Origin: a virus
IMG/VR virus record: IMGVR_UViG_3300040801_004519
Span: 1-64,000 of that record
DNA length: 64,000 nucleotides
Reading direction: 5' to 3' (one strand)
Made by a program: the position numbers and the translations under genes
In this document: positions 18,601 through 26,743 of the stretch, piece after piece
How the letters are laid out: each line of letters starts with the position of its first letter
How positions within the stretch are numbered: the first letter of the stretch is position 1
The notes under the pieces: model-generated
What the model was told of the DNA's origin: nothing
What the model saw: only the letters and a program-made list of their open reading frames with translations
The model's database searches: none

Positions 18601-20815
18601 TATTTATGACAATTCTGCCCTAGATCGCGTTTCGGAATTTGCAGATATACCTTATGAAATTGATCTAACAGCAGGATCAGCAGATGATGTTGCCGCATCG
18701 CTAGATTTTGCAGATGATGAATTTAAATCTTTAAATCACCAGTTGTACAAGTCATCTCATGTTCAGTTTGGAAGCAACTTATTTGCATTTGGAGGATCAT
18801 CTCCTGATTTTCCACACATCGATGATTCTTTTAAAATTGATCTTTCAGGAATGAATTATCCTCATGGATCGATTAGCGATTTGCCAATTGGCCTTCATTC
18901 ATCTTCATCCACTTCAGATGGTTCGTTTATTTATCTAAGTGGCGGCGTGTCGAGTGGTCGCCCAGATGAGTTCGTTCAACTTTCTCTCTATACAAATGGA
19001 GAGCTTGTTCAGGATGGTATCGACACGCATACATTTGGCTTGTCAGCTTTTGATGTTAGTGGGAACAATTTAGATGGAACAGAGATCGAAGTAAAGGGGG
19101 GGACAGATCAAAATGACAACGCCTACGTTCGTTTCAACCGAACTTCACTGCCTCTTTCAGGAGATGTTTCCACTTTTGTAATATTGCCTCGATCTTCTGA
19201 TACAACTGGAAAAATCGGATTTGTTTCATTAGATTCTCGCGTAGATGATCCTTCATATTATGGATTTTTAGAGAAGAGTCGAAATGATGTTCTGGATAAC
19301 TTTTCAGAGATCGGAATAAATGGTGACAGTGTTTCACTTGTCGCAACCAGAAGTTTACCTGAATCAGATGGTGTCATTATACCAAATTCAGACACTCGTC
19401 ATTCCCCCTTTGATCTGAGTCCAGCAGTTCTTCCTCAGGGCATCAGCCAGAATGTCCCATTTTCAAATGTTGTTCTAAATTTGCCTTTGGCGGAAACAGT
19501 GCTTACTGGAGGAACTTCTAGTCTTTCCGAACTTCAAGAAGCTTTATTATCTATTCAAAGAGATATAGCTTTTGGGCCATCGCCTCTTTACGATGCGATT
19601 GATTTGGCTACAAAAGATTTGCAGAGAGAAGGCGGCACTGAGGATTTGAGGAAAAGTATATATCTGCTAACAGATGGTATTGAGTCTGGTTCTTTCGTTG
19701 ATACAGATGAACTACGAAAGGACTTGATTAGCTTAGAGAATGGGAGGCCTGCACCCCTAGTTGCCATTGATCTATCATTAACAGAAACACCGTATGAAAA
19801 TTCAACGGGAAGGGGGTCTGGTGACTATTCGATTGAATCTCTCTCAGAACAAACTGGTGGCCAGTCAATGGCTGTTGTATCTACTTCTGATATGGATGCC
19901 CTGATCGATAGAATAACTGGACGCCTTGTCGGATCGACTGGTTTTGGGTCATTTACTTACCGAATTGACTTACATCAGATTTGCAAAATTGAGTCTATCT
20001 CTATAGATTTTACACTTCCATCAAATTCTAGCGCAAACTGGACCTATGCAGTAAGTAACGAGGGATTCTCTTTCGAGTATTCAGATGAGACATTTGATGC
20101 GGGAGATGAAGTTATCCTTAAGGACGTTTCTTCGAAAGTCATCTTAATTGATGCCAACATGAAGTCACCCCTTACCACAGCGAGCGATGACGATTTAAGC
20201 CCAGCAGATGTGCCAAGCCTAAATTCCATAACCATCACTTTTGACCGGGTACATAAGGAACACATCATTCTCGGGCCAGATACGAGCGCGGGAGCCGCAG
20301 AGGATGTAGCCTTTGCAGCAATAACAGATGAGCCTTTCGGATCAGAGCTTAAAGTCGGTATTTCGAATGGGGTTGATACTGATTGGGAGTATTTCGACTT
20401 AAGTTCTTCTCCTTCAAGAGATGCGGACGGTAGGATTGTTCTTCCCAATAGGCTATTCGATCCTCAAGGCAAAGAGTATACAGGCGAACCGCTTGATGAT
20501 GTTGATGGATATGTTTACTTATCTAGATATGGAGCATGGAACCCTTCTCTTGATGTCACTATTTGGAAATTCAAAGGCGTGAAGGGTTCAAGTCTGACCA
20601 ACCGAACTGTCGATGATTATGAGGTAGTTGAAGAAGACCTATACTCTATAAAGCCATCAATAGGTGCAGTTGTCTTTAACACGATAACTGAAGATGAGCT
20701 TTGGATTGAAGTATCCGATAGCAGTCGCTTATCTGTTGCTGTATTAACAACAAGCAGGCATGCTTCATCTTCTGTTAACCTGAAGTCACTTGCAGTAATG
20801 CACTCAACAAGATGA
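12674..20815 (+). CDS. Giant adhesin with a split vWA domain, LamG and Kelch modules
   Basis: A protein of 2713 aa with a GTG start inside the end of the preceding gene. Residues ~437-500 hold the first half of a von Willebrand A domain, with MIDAS motif D443-x-S445-x-S447 after strand EVTFVV. The rest of that domain appears only near residues 2262-2420: TGGTSSL (T2281), YLLTDG (D2334) and a final TGGQSMAVVS stretch. In between lie an FN3-like module (~514-600), a LamG/concanavalin-like module (~620-810), further FN3/Ig-like stretches and about six Kelch-like repeats (~1770-2100; FVVGGSS, YVIGGIS, YVLSGIS). The C-terminus is beta-rich. The vWA should bind a divalent metal and mediate adhesion. 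Its stop codon overlaps the GT2 start (ATGA), tying glycosyltransferase translation to this fibre gene. Confidence 0.7.
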   Translation: MANLKLAQVFQTSLSAVYDQFKTSGSYPSLLVNKSLGLSLEEFKELMTGRDVPFSSPDGLDYYTFTEDEWNNFTAEEWYHFLGSPSYLPSKASIYLNLAGQNQGHFVVEETLVVDASNHAGLKTSTDSGFLLSPGTGGGSMESIFGGSSLDIFENQGFVENESSWIRYPLQFKDDSVYTINLRLKAKASHGGSSRLGFSVALDDHLVYEHSESVVGDTWIWRNFTIVVPDPEIHDFKITPTTPEISIDKIVISKDDTIPTGEGPEADLSPFVTVHSQVYSINDETGEPENQMPVYDARNTLGDVLDEGWYNFDLTPVLSGGSYSETSEFALVVSVSGGNNNHFVSWDTSVASENMPSLSWNGVSWEEDSTKNYACLIYSNQVAVNEECAVSVRPAQQLELKVTDFRKEDAVLVNTAIEESEYNENFGKIVLDLPASEVTFVVDHSGSMTWNDPEGVRFDLIDRVSKRINASQGGNAKFNLVKFGGSKILPFLFTSPVDYRGDDPQEILKQHLQNSNSPIVGYRLVRRSDSFPESPIDGDIVSDGVFSKIRDTDVIEGTQYFYKLYSYDSNNNFSQGLEFSFTPNSDGHPIGVGNLTASVLLGTGVSNDGNVVSSWHFDEGDGDNAFDFGNDQVSLSVPKESRWLDQTNVPVGRSGIRLDGIEGIRSNSGLSTSGGLGDKMTLAAWVYWYGDEGTIISRESSSSTNYILSISSSGNINFRCAASPFSSSTGTIPSNEWCHVCVTVDLSLSESHFYINGDLDSQKPLASTTDSSSAMQIVVGDNFAGTSTFFGRITEVSVHDVVRNEDWITEAATPKDGEQDNGDRVVIAKWLADQDSGSKAVVTLHEVKDDLPILSSESGNHKNIVNQSQGWNCAQVGQGLRAGKTWDVRVFSREGNVDSQVQDTPAVEVNIPLVGPDIFKPDPEPDLAPVSAFSAVKVPGAAKLSWLMPEDARATSVRIYRDANDYPIISEHGVVGSLVGSFDRTVSEHEVKISGDVYFTIVTTDNFGNISSSKYAFLSSIGGEAVTRPRNPTNVTVSSQNGESVEVSFNIDNLLPTENEFYFGDRVFLYGLVLDEYGNVLRLLDGLNLSRQTEASIQSDSAFYDVSDIETPDADRFVQVNGSFGENGFLRGGVRFSTVSNLLFRTDLVDTKIYLSYLPSDFDENEDEPDNFIIASTEVKFINPLQVNVEIVAEEDFYARRQAPVHVRATTTFRGQPLASARLQTRRIDNYRGYETFTFGGNDDSIWGPVQSKVSDSEINDFFLSSTDTPASTEFHVYADAAGFNKQKIIRFDFLNPLQVDVVAKAPLNNGIDVQEQTALVYMVNPDDPDITTPVPDLTPVRWSLSEKTGASNNIINEQPFYSTETGIRIQNGVYSYVRDGVAKKVFVGPITNLSQSSQLVGNLEASVVFDSLSANGQDDLHVKRYLPGEDDDDFQGPQIQPVFLAEFDEEVKEIWADGKAFAKMSIIHDASVTSSNFSECFLECSNAMDLETVSLTPGSIITISVPHNDVEIIWGDVEEINDSEGSYLDTSNATVAKRTASVVLSEGETTNVWFRANTTDFAPRSSSGLRRSCSCLPYDKDDTGVPIYLSTTLTINNELKVARAGGGSVEGIPPTILRLNDPLGFRFADLRVDGQPSSTFVANGTSTNEFVFEATWRGSSLPPRNKVFIENANSGSLAPIEIINEQEFLRAGIDVLINAGGPLRSFATIKAKPISSSGSFESTFQAHMSYDESGSVTRLKNILVSISYSSFVDAAQVANSTIYGKSHRYDVNSDSWSLLGDLVTPRSGHIMAHDSLNDELFVVGGSSGKIVLSSSETFSGGTWSETSSMSFARSYALSAVSGDKLYVIGGISFSPVSNSFFISAAVESYDFATRTWEVLSPMPSLNILNENVPYGVAMGNTVVSGGKIYVLSGISSISYDVELKRYIVDRFNDRVLVYDIANDEWSASSQVDFPAFERLGALHFNESGNVKVLGGIYDNSALDRVSEFADIPYEIDLTAGSADDVAASLDFADDEFKSLNHQLYKSSHVQFGSNLFAFGGSSPDFPHIDDSFKIDLSGMNYPHGSISDLPIGLHSSSSTSDGSFIYLSGGVSSGRPDEFVQLSLYTNGELVQDGIDTHTFGLSAFDVSGNNLDGTEIEVKGGTDQNDNAYVRFNRTSLPLSGDVSTFVILPRSSDTTGKIGFVSLDSRVDDPSYYGFLEKSRNDVLDNFSEIGINGDSVSLVATRSLPESDGVIIPNSDTRHSPFDLSPAVLPQGISQNVPFSNVVLNLPLAETVLTGGTSSLSELQEALLSIQRDIAFGPSPLYDAIDLATKDLQREGGTEDLRKSIYLLTDGIESGSFVDTDELRKDLISLENGRPAPLVAIDLSLTETPYENSTGRGSGDYSIESLSEQTGGQSMAVVSTSDMDALIDRITGRLVGSTGFGSFTYRIDLHQICKIESISIDFTLPSNSSANWTYAVSNEGFSFEYSDETFDAGDEVILKDVSSKVILIDANMKSPLTTASDDDLSPADVPSLNSITITFDRVHKEHIILGPDTSAGAAEDVAFAAITDEPFGSELKVGISNGVDTDWEYFDLSSSPSRDADGRIVLPNRLFDPQGKEYTGEPLDDVDGYVYLSRYGAWNPSLDVTIWKFKGVKGSSLTNRTVDDYEVVEEDLYSIKPSIGAVVFNTITEDELWIEVSDSSRLSVAVLTTSRHASSSVNLKSLAVMHSTR

Positions 20816-21522
20816 ATGTAGATTTAATCGTTCTCGTCCACAATCGCCTTGATGTTACAAGGCGATTTTTTGATGCCCTAAAACTCAACCCATCAAATAA
20901 TCTAAGATCGATTGTAGTTATCGATAACGGTTCAAATGAAGAAACATCATCATACTTATTTAACGAAATTGGCGCGAGACCTGATGTAAGGGTGTTTAGA
21001 AGCGAAAGCAACATTGGAGTAATCGAGGGAAGAAATCTTGGATGGAGCAAGGTTAAAGACCAAGACGTTGAATCGGGAGTTATGTTCCTAGATAATGATC
21101 AAATTGTTCGACATGGATGGCTGGACTCACATATCGAATTTCTTAGAAGAAACAGTTACGATCTTGTCGGTGTCGAGGCTTGGAAGATGAGTGATGATTT
21201 TCGCCCCATACGAAAGTGCAACAAAAGTGATAGGACATTCACTTATGTTGGCTGTGGGGGAATGCTCATGAGGAAGAAAGTTCCACTCAGGATAGGAATG
21301 TTTGATTCAAGGTTTTCTCCAGCTTATTTTGAAGACCCAGATTTCAACATTAGGGCATTGGCTTCTGGCTTCAGAATAGGGTGGAATACGGATAGAATAG
21401 TTGATCATGAAGAGCATTCAACACTGCGTGGACAAGATTGGAAAAACCACTTTCGATCCAGTTATCTCTCCATGGTCTCGAAGTGGCAAGGAAGGGTAGT
21501 TTTACCAGAGCTAAGAACATGA
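20812..21522 (+). CDS. GT2-family glycosyltransferase
   Basis: A protein of 236 aa with a GT-A fold. The N-terminal strand VDLIVLVHNR and the VVIDNGSNEETS segment form the nucleotide-sugar pocket. The D94-N95-D96 triad (MFLDNDQ) is the DxD metal motif, followed by YVGCGGMLMRKK and the acceptor-side EDPD motif. There is no membrane segment, so it should act in the cytosol on a soluble or nascent acceptor. It overlaps the giant fibre gene by ATGA and is itself overlapped by the DUF115 gene by ATGA, so all three are probably translated together. That coupling suggests glycosylation of the fibre, but the donor and acceptor sugars cannot be read from the sequence. Confidence 0.85.
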   Translation: MNVDLIVLVHNRLDVTRRFFDALKLNPSNNLRSIVVIDNGSNEETSSYLFNEIGARPDVRVFRSESNIGVIEGRNLGWSKVKDQDVESGVMFLDNDQIVRHGWLDSHIEFLRRNSYDLVGVEAWKMSDDFRPIRKCNKSDRTFTYVGCGGMLMRKKVPLRIGMFDSRFSPAYFEDPDFNIRALASGFRIGWNTDRIVDHEEHSTLRGQDWKNHFRSSYLSMVSKWQGRVVLPELRT

Positions 21523-22268
21523 AGGGTATATCATCAGTTTACAACTCTCATCTGGGCAAAACTGCTTTCATACTTGGAGCCGGTCCTTCTCTTATAGACC
21601 TTGACACTAATCTGATAAAAAATCATGTCACGATTACCGTCAATTCAGCTATTTTAAAGATGGCAGATTGTGACTACTGGTTGACTGATGATCAAGACGT
21701 GGAGTCTTGGGATTATTTTACAAGAGAAGTTCGAAATTCCAAATCCACTAAGCTTCTTGATTTTAGAAGATGTAACAAAATTTCTAAGAAGTTGATTGGC
21801 GAGGTTGTTCTCTACAAACATCAAGATTGGCTTGACTGGTATGATCGTAGAAGAAAAAAACATGATCTAAGCAAAGCAATCTTCACGCGAGACATTTCAA
21901 AACCTCTTGTCGGCACGAGAACCAGCGTTGGAACAGCAGTTCATGTTGCCTGGCTTATGGGGTGTTCAAAGATATGCCTTCTGGGGTGTGACTGTGGCTG
22001 GAGGAAAGACAGGAGATACTTCTGGCAACTTGATGAATGGAAAGGGAGAGTGCCGTCGAGGAGTTATCCCGATCCAACGACAAACACCCCTCAAAGAATC
22101 CTAGGCACAAAGAATTATACAGATTTTCACTGTAAAGAAATGATCTGGTTCTGGGATGCGTTCTCGCTTCTTTTGAAAAAGAACAATATAAATGTCCTGA
22201 ATTTAACTCCTGATTCGAGGATCAAGTCTCTGCCGATTGGAAACCTAGGCAATGTCGTGAAAGGTTGA
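21519..22268 (+). CDS. DUF115/MptE-like protein, putative sugar transferase or pyrophosphokinase-fold enzyme
   Basis: A protein of 249 aa. The ATG at 21519 overlaps the GT2 stop and sits just before the conserved fold, so I prefer it to an in-frame start 81 bp upstream. The key signature is TAFILGAGPSL near the N-terminus, followed by TVNSAIL, DYWLTDD and ICLLGCDCGW. This is the Rossmann-like pattern of the DUF115/6-hydroxymethylpterin-pyrophosphokinase-like superfamily, which includes the Maf proteins thought to attach nonulosonic acids to bacterial flagellin. A clear paralogue (IIGSGPSL, FAVNSAVL, IILLGNDGC) lies at 52504 next to sialic-acid genes. Its position after the fibre and GT2 genes fits a glycan-modification role; the reaction itself is inference. 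Confidence 0.7.
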   Translation: MKGISSVYNSHLGKTAFILGAGPSLIDLDTNLIKNHVTITVNSAILKMADCDYWLTDDQDVESWDYFTREVRNSKSTKLLDFRRCNKISKKLIGEVVLYKHQDWLDWYDRRRKKHDLSKAIFTRDISKPLVGTRTSVGTAVHVAWLMGCSKICLLGCDCGWRKDRRYFWQLDEWKGRVPSRSYPDPTTNTPQRILGTKNYTDFHCKEMIWFWDAFSLLLKKNNINVLNLTPDSRIKSLPIGNLGNVVKG

Positions 22269-22301
22269 TGTTGATCCCGGCAATTGGTCGAAAAGACTTT
22301 T

Positions 22302-23522
22302 ATGAATCTAGGAATTTCACAAACTGATAGTAAACCGTGGTCGGATGAAGAGTTAGTACAACTTTGGACATATCGCCAGGAAGAAACAGCTATTCCTTAT
22401 TCGACGGTTGCTCAGCGGCTTGGAAGAACCGCTGCGGCGTGCGAAACCAAGTATCGCCGAAGAAGTAAGTGGCAATCTCGACTTGGATTAGTAGAAGAGA
22501 GTGACAAACTTACGCTTGCCAAAGAAGATATGAATCAGGCTTTGGCTGATAAGTTCCTAGCAAGCGCAGATAAACAAAAAGTTCGAACTGGCATTATAGT
22601 AGACAAGGTTGTGGCTGCTGTTAAGCCCTTCAATTCTGTTACCCCTTCACCGGTCTATTACCCCAGAAACAGGAAGTCCTCTGGTTCTCCTGAAGACATG
22701 GGACTTATGTTGAGCGACTTGCACATAGGCCAGATGCATACTTTGCAAGAAACTGGCGGTGTAAGCGAATACAACATAAAAGTATTCAAAGATAGATTAT
22801 CTGAACTTAAAGACCGAGTAACCGACATATACGAGTTGCATTCCAATTTGTATCCGATTGAGACGCTTAATGTGTTTATGCTCGGAGACAATGTTCATGG
22901 AATGGCGAATGTCGGCAAGTGGAGCGCTGCCCATATTGAAGAGGACATTATCACACAGATGTTTACTGGTGCAGAAGAGATTGCCGATCTTTTGCACTAT
23001 TTTGCATCAATGTTCAAAAACGTGAAAGTTTTCTGTGTAAGCGGTAATCATGGACGAGCCAGTCACAAGGGTGTCGAGAAAGAGCATGTCAATTGGGATT
23101 ATGTAATGTACAAGTTCCTTGAGGCGAAGCTTTCACAAAGCCCTCAAGTCGAGTTTGATATTCCACAATGTTGGTTTATTGAGGCTATGATTCGAAACCA
23201 TAGATTCTATGTTGTGCATGGTGATGATGTAAAAGGTGGAAATTTTCCAGTAAAAAGTTTGGACACGGCAACAACGAAGGTGATGACCATTCGAAGAACG
23301 ATTCCAGACTATGCGTTGGCTGGCCACTTCCACCAATCGGCAGAGTTGACAACAAATTACGGCGAACTGTTTTTGAATGGAAGTTTCGTTGGTCCCGATG
23401 TCTACTCATTGAAGGCTATTCAGGCTGGGGGCAAGCCAACACAGAAGGTGTTTGGAATTCATGACAAACGTGGTGTCACCTGGAGGTATACGCTTGATCT
23501 CGATACTCGGAAAAACCGATAG
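22302..23522 (+). CDS. Myb/SANT-domain calcineurin-like phosphoesterase
   Basis: About 406 aa from the ATG at 22302; a TTG at 22284 is an alternative. Residues ~10-55 form a Myb/SANT-like helical domain (PWSDEELVQLW, VAQRLGRTAAAC), a probable DNA-binding module. The C-terminal two-thirds carry the metallophosphoesterase ligand set in order: SDLHIGQ, LGDNVHG, SGNHGR, VVHGDD, GHFHQ. This motif order is shared by SbcD/Mre11-type nucleases and simple phosphoesterases. Fusion to a DNA-binding domain favours a nuclease acting on DNA, but no SbcC-like partner is present. It is a separate gene from the two other phosphoesterases in the window (43.8 kb and 45.5 kb). Confidence 0.75.
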   Translation: MNLGISQTDSKPWSDEELVQLWTYRQEETAIPYSTVAQRLGRTAAACETKYRRRSKWQSRLGLVEESDKLTLAKEDMNQALADKFLASADKQKVRTGIIVDKVVAAVKPFNSVTPSPVYYPRNRKSSGSPEDMGLMLSDLHIGQMHTLQETGGVSEYNIKVFKDRLSELKDRVTDIYELHSNLYPIETLNVFMLGDNVHGMANVGKWSAAHIEEDIITQMFTGAEEIADLLHYFASMFKNVKVFCVSGNHGRASHKGVEKEHVNWDYVMYKFLEAKLSQSPQVEFDIPQCWFIEAMIRNHRFYVVHGDDVKGGNFPVKSLDTATTKVMTIRRTIPDYALAGHFHQSAELTTNYGELFLNGSFVGPDVYSLKAIQAGGKPTQKVFGIHDKRGVTWRYTLDLDTRKNR

Positions 23523-23529
23523 ATATCAA

Positions 23530-23934
23530 GTGTCAAAGAAAAATACCAAACAGATCATCAGGCTTCTTCCTGTTGCTGAAGATTTCTTGAAGCAGTCTGA
23601 ATGTAGTTCTTGCAACGCTGACTTTAGTGTTAAAAACGTTGTCGCGCAGGGTAATAGAAGAAACCCGTCTGGGAGAAGCGTTTACTTTTTTGAAGTTGAA
23701 TGTTTCAAGTGCCAGAGAACGTCAATATATGTTTTGCATGACCTGAAGGTGACAAGTTTTGGGCTTGCAACACTTTTCGTTGAAGGTGAAGAAGAGGAAA
23801 TCCAGGGGATGCATGACGTAGAGATAAAGAGAGCAAAAAGAGCCATTACTAAAGCACGAACAAATCGTGAATTGTTGGTTGAAATTGGTTTAACAGACGA
23901 AGAGTTAGGTATCAAGGAGAAGGAAATCAAATGA
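23530..23934 (+). CDS. Small zinc-ribbon-like protein of unknown function
   Basis: 134 aa if it starts at the GTG at 23530, 7 bp after the previous stop. Starts at 23452 or 23461 would overlap the phosphoesterase and I consider them less likely. Two CxxC knuckles, ECSSCNADF and ECFKCQRT, about 35 residues apart form a probable four-cysteine zinc site within a beta-rich core. The C-terminal half is charged and helical, ending in a Lys/Glu-rich tail. The stop overlaps the next ATG (ATGA). I do not recognise a family. Transcription- or replication-associated phage zinc ribbons look similar. Confidence 0.6.
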   Translation: MSKKNTKQIIRLLPVAEDFLKQSECSSCNADFSVKNVVAQGNRRNPSGRSVYFFEVECFKCQRTSIYVLHDLKVTSFGLATLFVEGEEEEIQGMHDVEIKRAKRAITKARTNRELLVEIGLTDEELGIKEKEIK

Positions 23935-24986
23935 GGACAGTACGGAGAAAAATCAGTGACTTCAAACTTGCAGAGCAGATCGTTAGATCAGCCTGTGACT
24001 CACTTGGTGTTCCTTTTATTGACCTTAATATTGAATTTGCTGAAGACTATGACATAGAACTCGTCAATTCAGAGCTACATCTTCCTGTACAAGATTCTCT
24101 GGCCAAAACGATCATCAGTGTTTGTATATCATACATAGATAATCTGGATATTCTTTATTCTGTCCCAGTTGAGGTCTCTGAGAAATTTGTAAAAGAATTT
24201 AGCGTAACAGCTACATCATTGATCAGAGACTTTATATATGGCGGTTCTCCGGTACCTTATCCTTCGGGAGAGCTTGAAGTGGGTTTGGTACAATTTCCGT
24301 TTGTTTGGATAATTATGAGAGATTTTGTTGGACCAGAAAATGGATTTGCTCCCAACGACACTCCTGTTCTTATGCAACCCTCGTCAACCTTCGATGCTGC
24401 ACGATGGGATGAAGATCAAGATTTGATCCTGCTCAATACAACTGTTATGAGTGAACAATACAGGGACGCCTTCCTACTTTGTTCTGCTATCGAATCTCAA
24501 GGTCATAATGTTAAAGAAGTAGTTGCAAAGCTATTTCAGCCAGAAGTACAGGACATCATTGAGCAGTTTGCAAGACTTGTTTACACAGGTTTGAATCGAG
24601 ATGAATCAGGTGAGTTCCTTCGATGCCTCGCCGCAGTGGCTGGAGTATCTCACAGTTCCTTCACTTCCGGCCTTGGCAAACAGGCTCAGTTATCTATGGA
24701 GCGTGGGGATTCAGCCGGTCCTGGCTCTGGTGGTGGTTCGGTTAGTTGGTTTATGCCAACACTTACCGAAGGCTTACTTGCTCCAATGCGGGGCGACAAC
24801 ATGACTATAAAAGAAGGTTTGGAGCAAATGAGGCAGGAGCTTTGGGACAAGGTGACCGTAGAGAAAGAGCGAAGGGGTCTATCCGATCTAACCCTTGAAG
24901 ACATGCTTCGTGTTTTAAGTGATGGTATGAAACCACAGCCTGGAGTAATACTTCAAGGGCTGTTAAGCAATGATAGAATTTGGTAA
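23931..24986 (+). CDS. Conserved-looking phage protein of unknown function
   Basis: A 351 aa protein starting at an ATG that overlaps the previous stop by 4 bp. The N-terminal ~230 residues appear to be a mixed alpha/beta globular domain (KLAEQIVRSACDSLGVPF, SFTSGLG). A short Gly-rich linker (GPGSGGGS, near residue 265) separates a C-terminal helical region that ends in LLSNDRIW. No catalytic motif, membrane segment or signal peptide is visible. Its place between a zinc ribbon and a helicase suggests nucleic-acid metabolism by context only. Confidence 0.6.
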   Translation: MRTVRRKISDFKLAEQIVRSACDSLGVPFIDLNIEFAEDYDIELVNSELHLPVQDSLAKTIISVCISYIDNLDILYSVPVEVSEKFVKEFSVTATSLIRDFIYGGSPVPYPSGELEVGLVQFPFVWIIMRDFVGPENGFAPNDTPVLMQPSSTFDAARWDEDQDLILLNTTVMSEQYRDAFLLCSAIESQGHNVKEVVAKLFQPEVQDIIEQFARLVYTGLNRDESGEFLRCLAAVAGVSHSSFTSGLGKQAQLSMERGDSAGPGSGGGSVSWFMPTLTEGLLAPMRGDNMTIKEGLEQMRQELWDKVTVEKERRGLSDLTLEDMLRVLSDGMKPQPGVILQGLLSNDRIW

Positions 24987-24995
24987 GGAGACAAG

Positions 24996-25211
24996 ATGCA
25001 AATAGAAAATAGAGTTCTTATTGACATAGTTGGCCGCATGCTTCAAAACGCATATCAGGCAAGATCATATGTAGAAGATGGTAAAGAAATCTACTGTGAG
25101 AGAAGAGTTAGTGCATTGATAGATCAATTGACGAAGTTGCACTCTGTACTTTCAGAGCCAGATGTTCAAGAAGACCAAAAAGACCAAAGTGATAGTTCTA
25201 CACGTTCATAA
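24996..25211 (+). CDS. Small protein of unknown function
   Basis: 71 aa with a good Shine-Dalgarno sequence (aaggaga) 6-7 bp before the ATG. It has a helical N-terminal segment followed by a Gln/Asp/Ser-rich tail. Its last 50 bp overlap the start of the helicase gene in another frame. No family recognised. Confidence 0.5.
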   Translation: MQIENRVLIDIVGRMLQNAYQARSYVEDGKEIYCERRVSALIDQLTKLHSVLSEPDVQEDQKDQSDSSTRS

Positions 25212-26736
25212 TACAAGCACTTTTATTGAAGGCTCAAAGGAATTATCCCGAGAACAACGTTCTGAACTTCGGGAAGTTCTTGGCTTTGAAGATGAAGCTT
25301 CGGTGTTTCGTGCTAGAAATATTCCAGGTCATGACGGGATAATTTCTACCCTCTGCTTTGGTTATGGAAAACGCCCTTGCAAATGCTATCTCAAAAAGAA
25401 TGGAATGCACTTTCCTTCTGGTCTTGTTGGAAGAGTTGTCCGCTTCTTCAAGAATCAGAAGGTCGATTTTAGAGTAAAGGATCATAGACAAAAAGTTGAT
25501 CTTGTCCACAAATACACTTTGTCAAGTGCGTGTGAATCTCGTGACTATCAGGAGTTGGCTTCCTCAAAAGCTATAGAGCAAGGTAGGGGTATTCTGGTTG
25601 CTGCGACCGGCGCGGGCAAAACCTTTATGTCTTCCAAAATCATGGCAGACTTGGGTGCATATCCATTTGTATTCTTTGTTCCTTCGCAAGACCTTTTGAA
25701 GCAAGCTAAAAATGAATTCGAGAAGTTCATTGACGGTGCTACAGTTGGTGTGGTTGGTGGCGGGGAATGCACTCTGAATGATATAACTGTTATGACCTTG
25801 CAGACTGCTGCTCGTGCCATTTGCCCAGAGAAGTATGACAAGAGAAACAAGGATGGGTCAAGATCAAAACGAAACGAGAATGCCACGGAAGATGATGAAG
25901 GCTCAAGTGATGACAACTCCGATTTAAGTGAAAAATACGAGCTAATTCGAAATCACTTAAAATCCACCAAAGCTTTTATTATTGACGAATGCCAGCACGC
26001 TAGTAGCGAAACAGTTCAGATGTTGGCTGATTTTATGGAACAAGCATATTATCGTTGGGGAGTAAGTGCAACACCCTGGAGAGACAAGGGCGATGATCTG
26101 CTGATCGACTCATGCTTTGGAAAACCAGTATGTGACATCAATGCTTCTTATCTAATAGATAAAGGTTATCTTATTAAGCCAACTATTTATTTTGTTCCAA
26201 TCACAAATATGGATGGTCTAGAATTCGATTCTTACCACGATGCTTATCAAGAGGGAATAGTTGCGAATGAGTATAGAAATAATGCTATTGCAAAAATTGC
26301 TAAAAAGCTTGTCGATGATGGTCGCACCGTTCTTGTTTTGGTTAAAAATATTGAGCATGGAGAAACACTGGAATCGATCATCGATGGTAGCCTGTTTCTC
26401 AATGGGAGCCACTCTGGCAAGGTGAGGGATGAACATCTTGAAAAAATGCGAAATCATGAAGCTCCGGTTACTATTGCAAGCACGATCTTTGATGAAGGAA
26501 TAGATGTTCGTCCGTTAGATGCTGTAATTCTTGCTGGAGGGGGCAAGTCTCAAACCAGAGCCTTGCAGCGCGTGGGCAGGGCGATTCGCCCCTATTCGAA
26601 TGAGAGTTACACTAAAAAAGATGCTGTCATAGTTGATTTTTATGATGACATGAAATGGATGAGAAAACATTCTCGAAAACGCCGTAGAATATATGAAACT
26701 GAGCCACTGTTTGAAATCAAAGACTTGAAGATATAG
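25162..26736 (+). CDS. SF2 DNA helicase, UvsW/DEAD-like
   Basis: A 524 aa superfamily 2 helicase. Walker A is AATGAGKT (~residues 147-154), motif II is DECQH (~275), motif III is SATPW, and motifs V/VI appear as ASTIFDEGIDV and QRVGRAIRP. A Q-motif-like RDYQ precedes Walker A. An N-terminal domain of about 120 residues carries FGYGKRPCKCYLKKNG and may be an accessory DNA-binding part. In between is a Ser/Asp-rich low-complexity insertion (~residues 235-260). The layout matches UvsW-type recombination and branch-migration helicases of large phages or type-III-restriction-like helicases. The start at 25162 overlaps the upstream small gene by 50 bp and has no strong ribosome site, so the N-terminus is uncertain. 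Confidence 0.85.
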   Translation: MFKKTKKTKVIVLHVHNTSTFIEGSKELSREQRSELREVLGFEDEASVFRARNIPGHDGIISTLCFGYGKRPCKCYLKKNGMHFPSGLVGRVVRFFKNQKVDFRVKDHRQKVDLVHKYTLSSACESRDYQELASSKAIEQGRGILVAATGAGKTFMSSKIMADLGAYPFVFFVPSQDLLKQAKNEFEKFIDGATVGVVGGGECTLNDITVMTLQTAARAICPEKYDKRNKDGSRSKRNENATEDDEGSSDDNSDLSEKYELIRNHLKSTKAFIIDECQHASSETVQMLADFMEQAYYRWGVSATPWRDKGDDLLIDSCFGKPVCDINASYLIDKGYLIKPTIYFVPITNMDGLEFDSYHDAYQEGIVANEYRNNAIAKIAKKLVDDGRTVLVLVKNIEHGETLESIIDGSLFLNGSHSGKVRDEHLEKMRNHEAPVTIASTIFDEGIDVRPLDAVILAGGGKSQTRALQRVGRAIRPYSNESYTKKDAVIVDFYDDMKWMRKHSRKRRRIYETEPLFEIKDLKI

Positions 26737-26743
26737 GAGCAAA

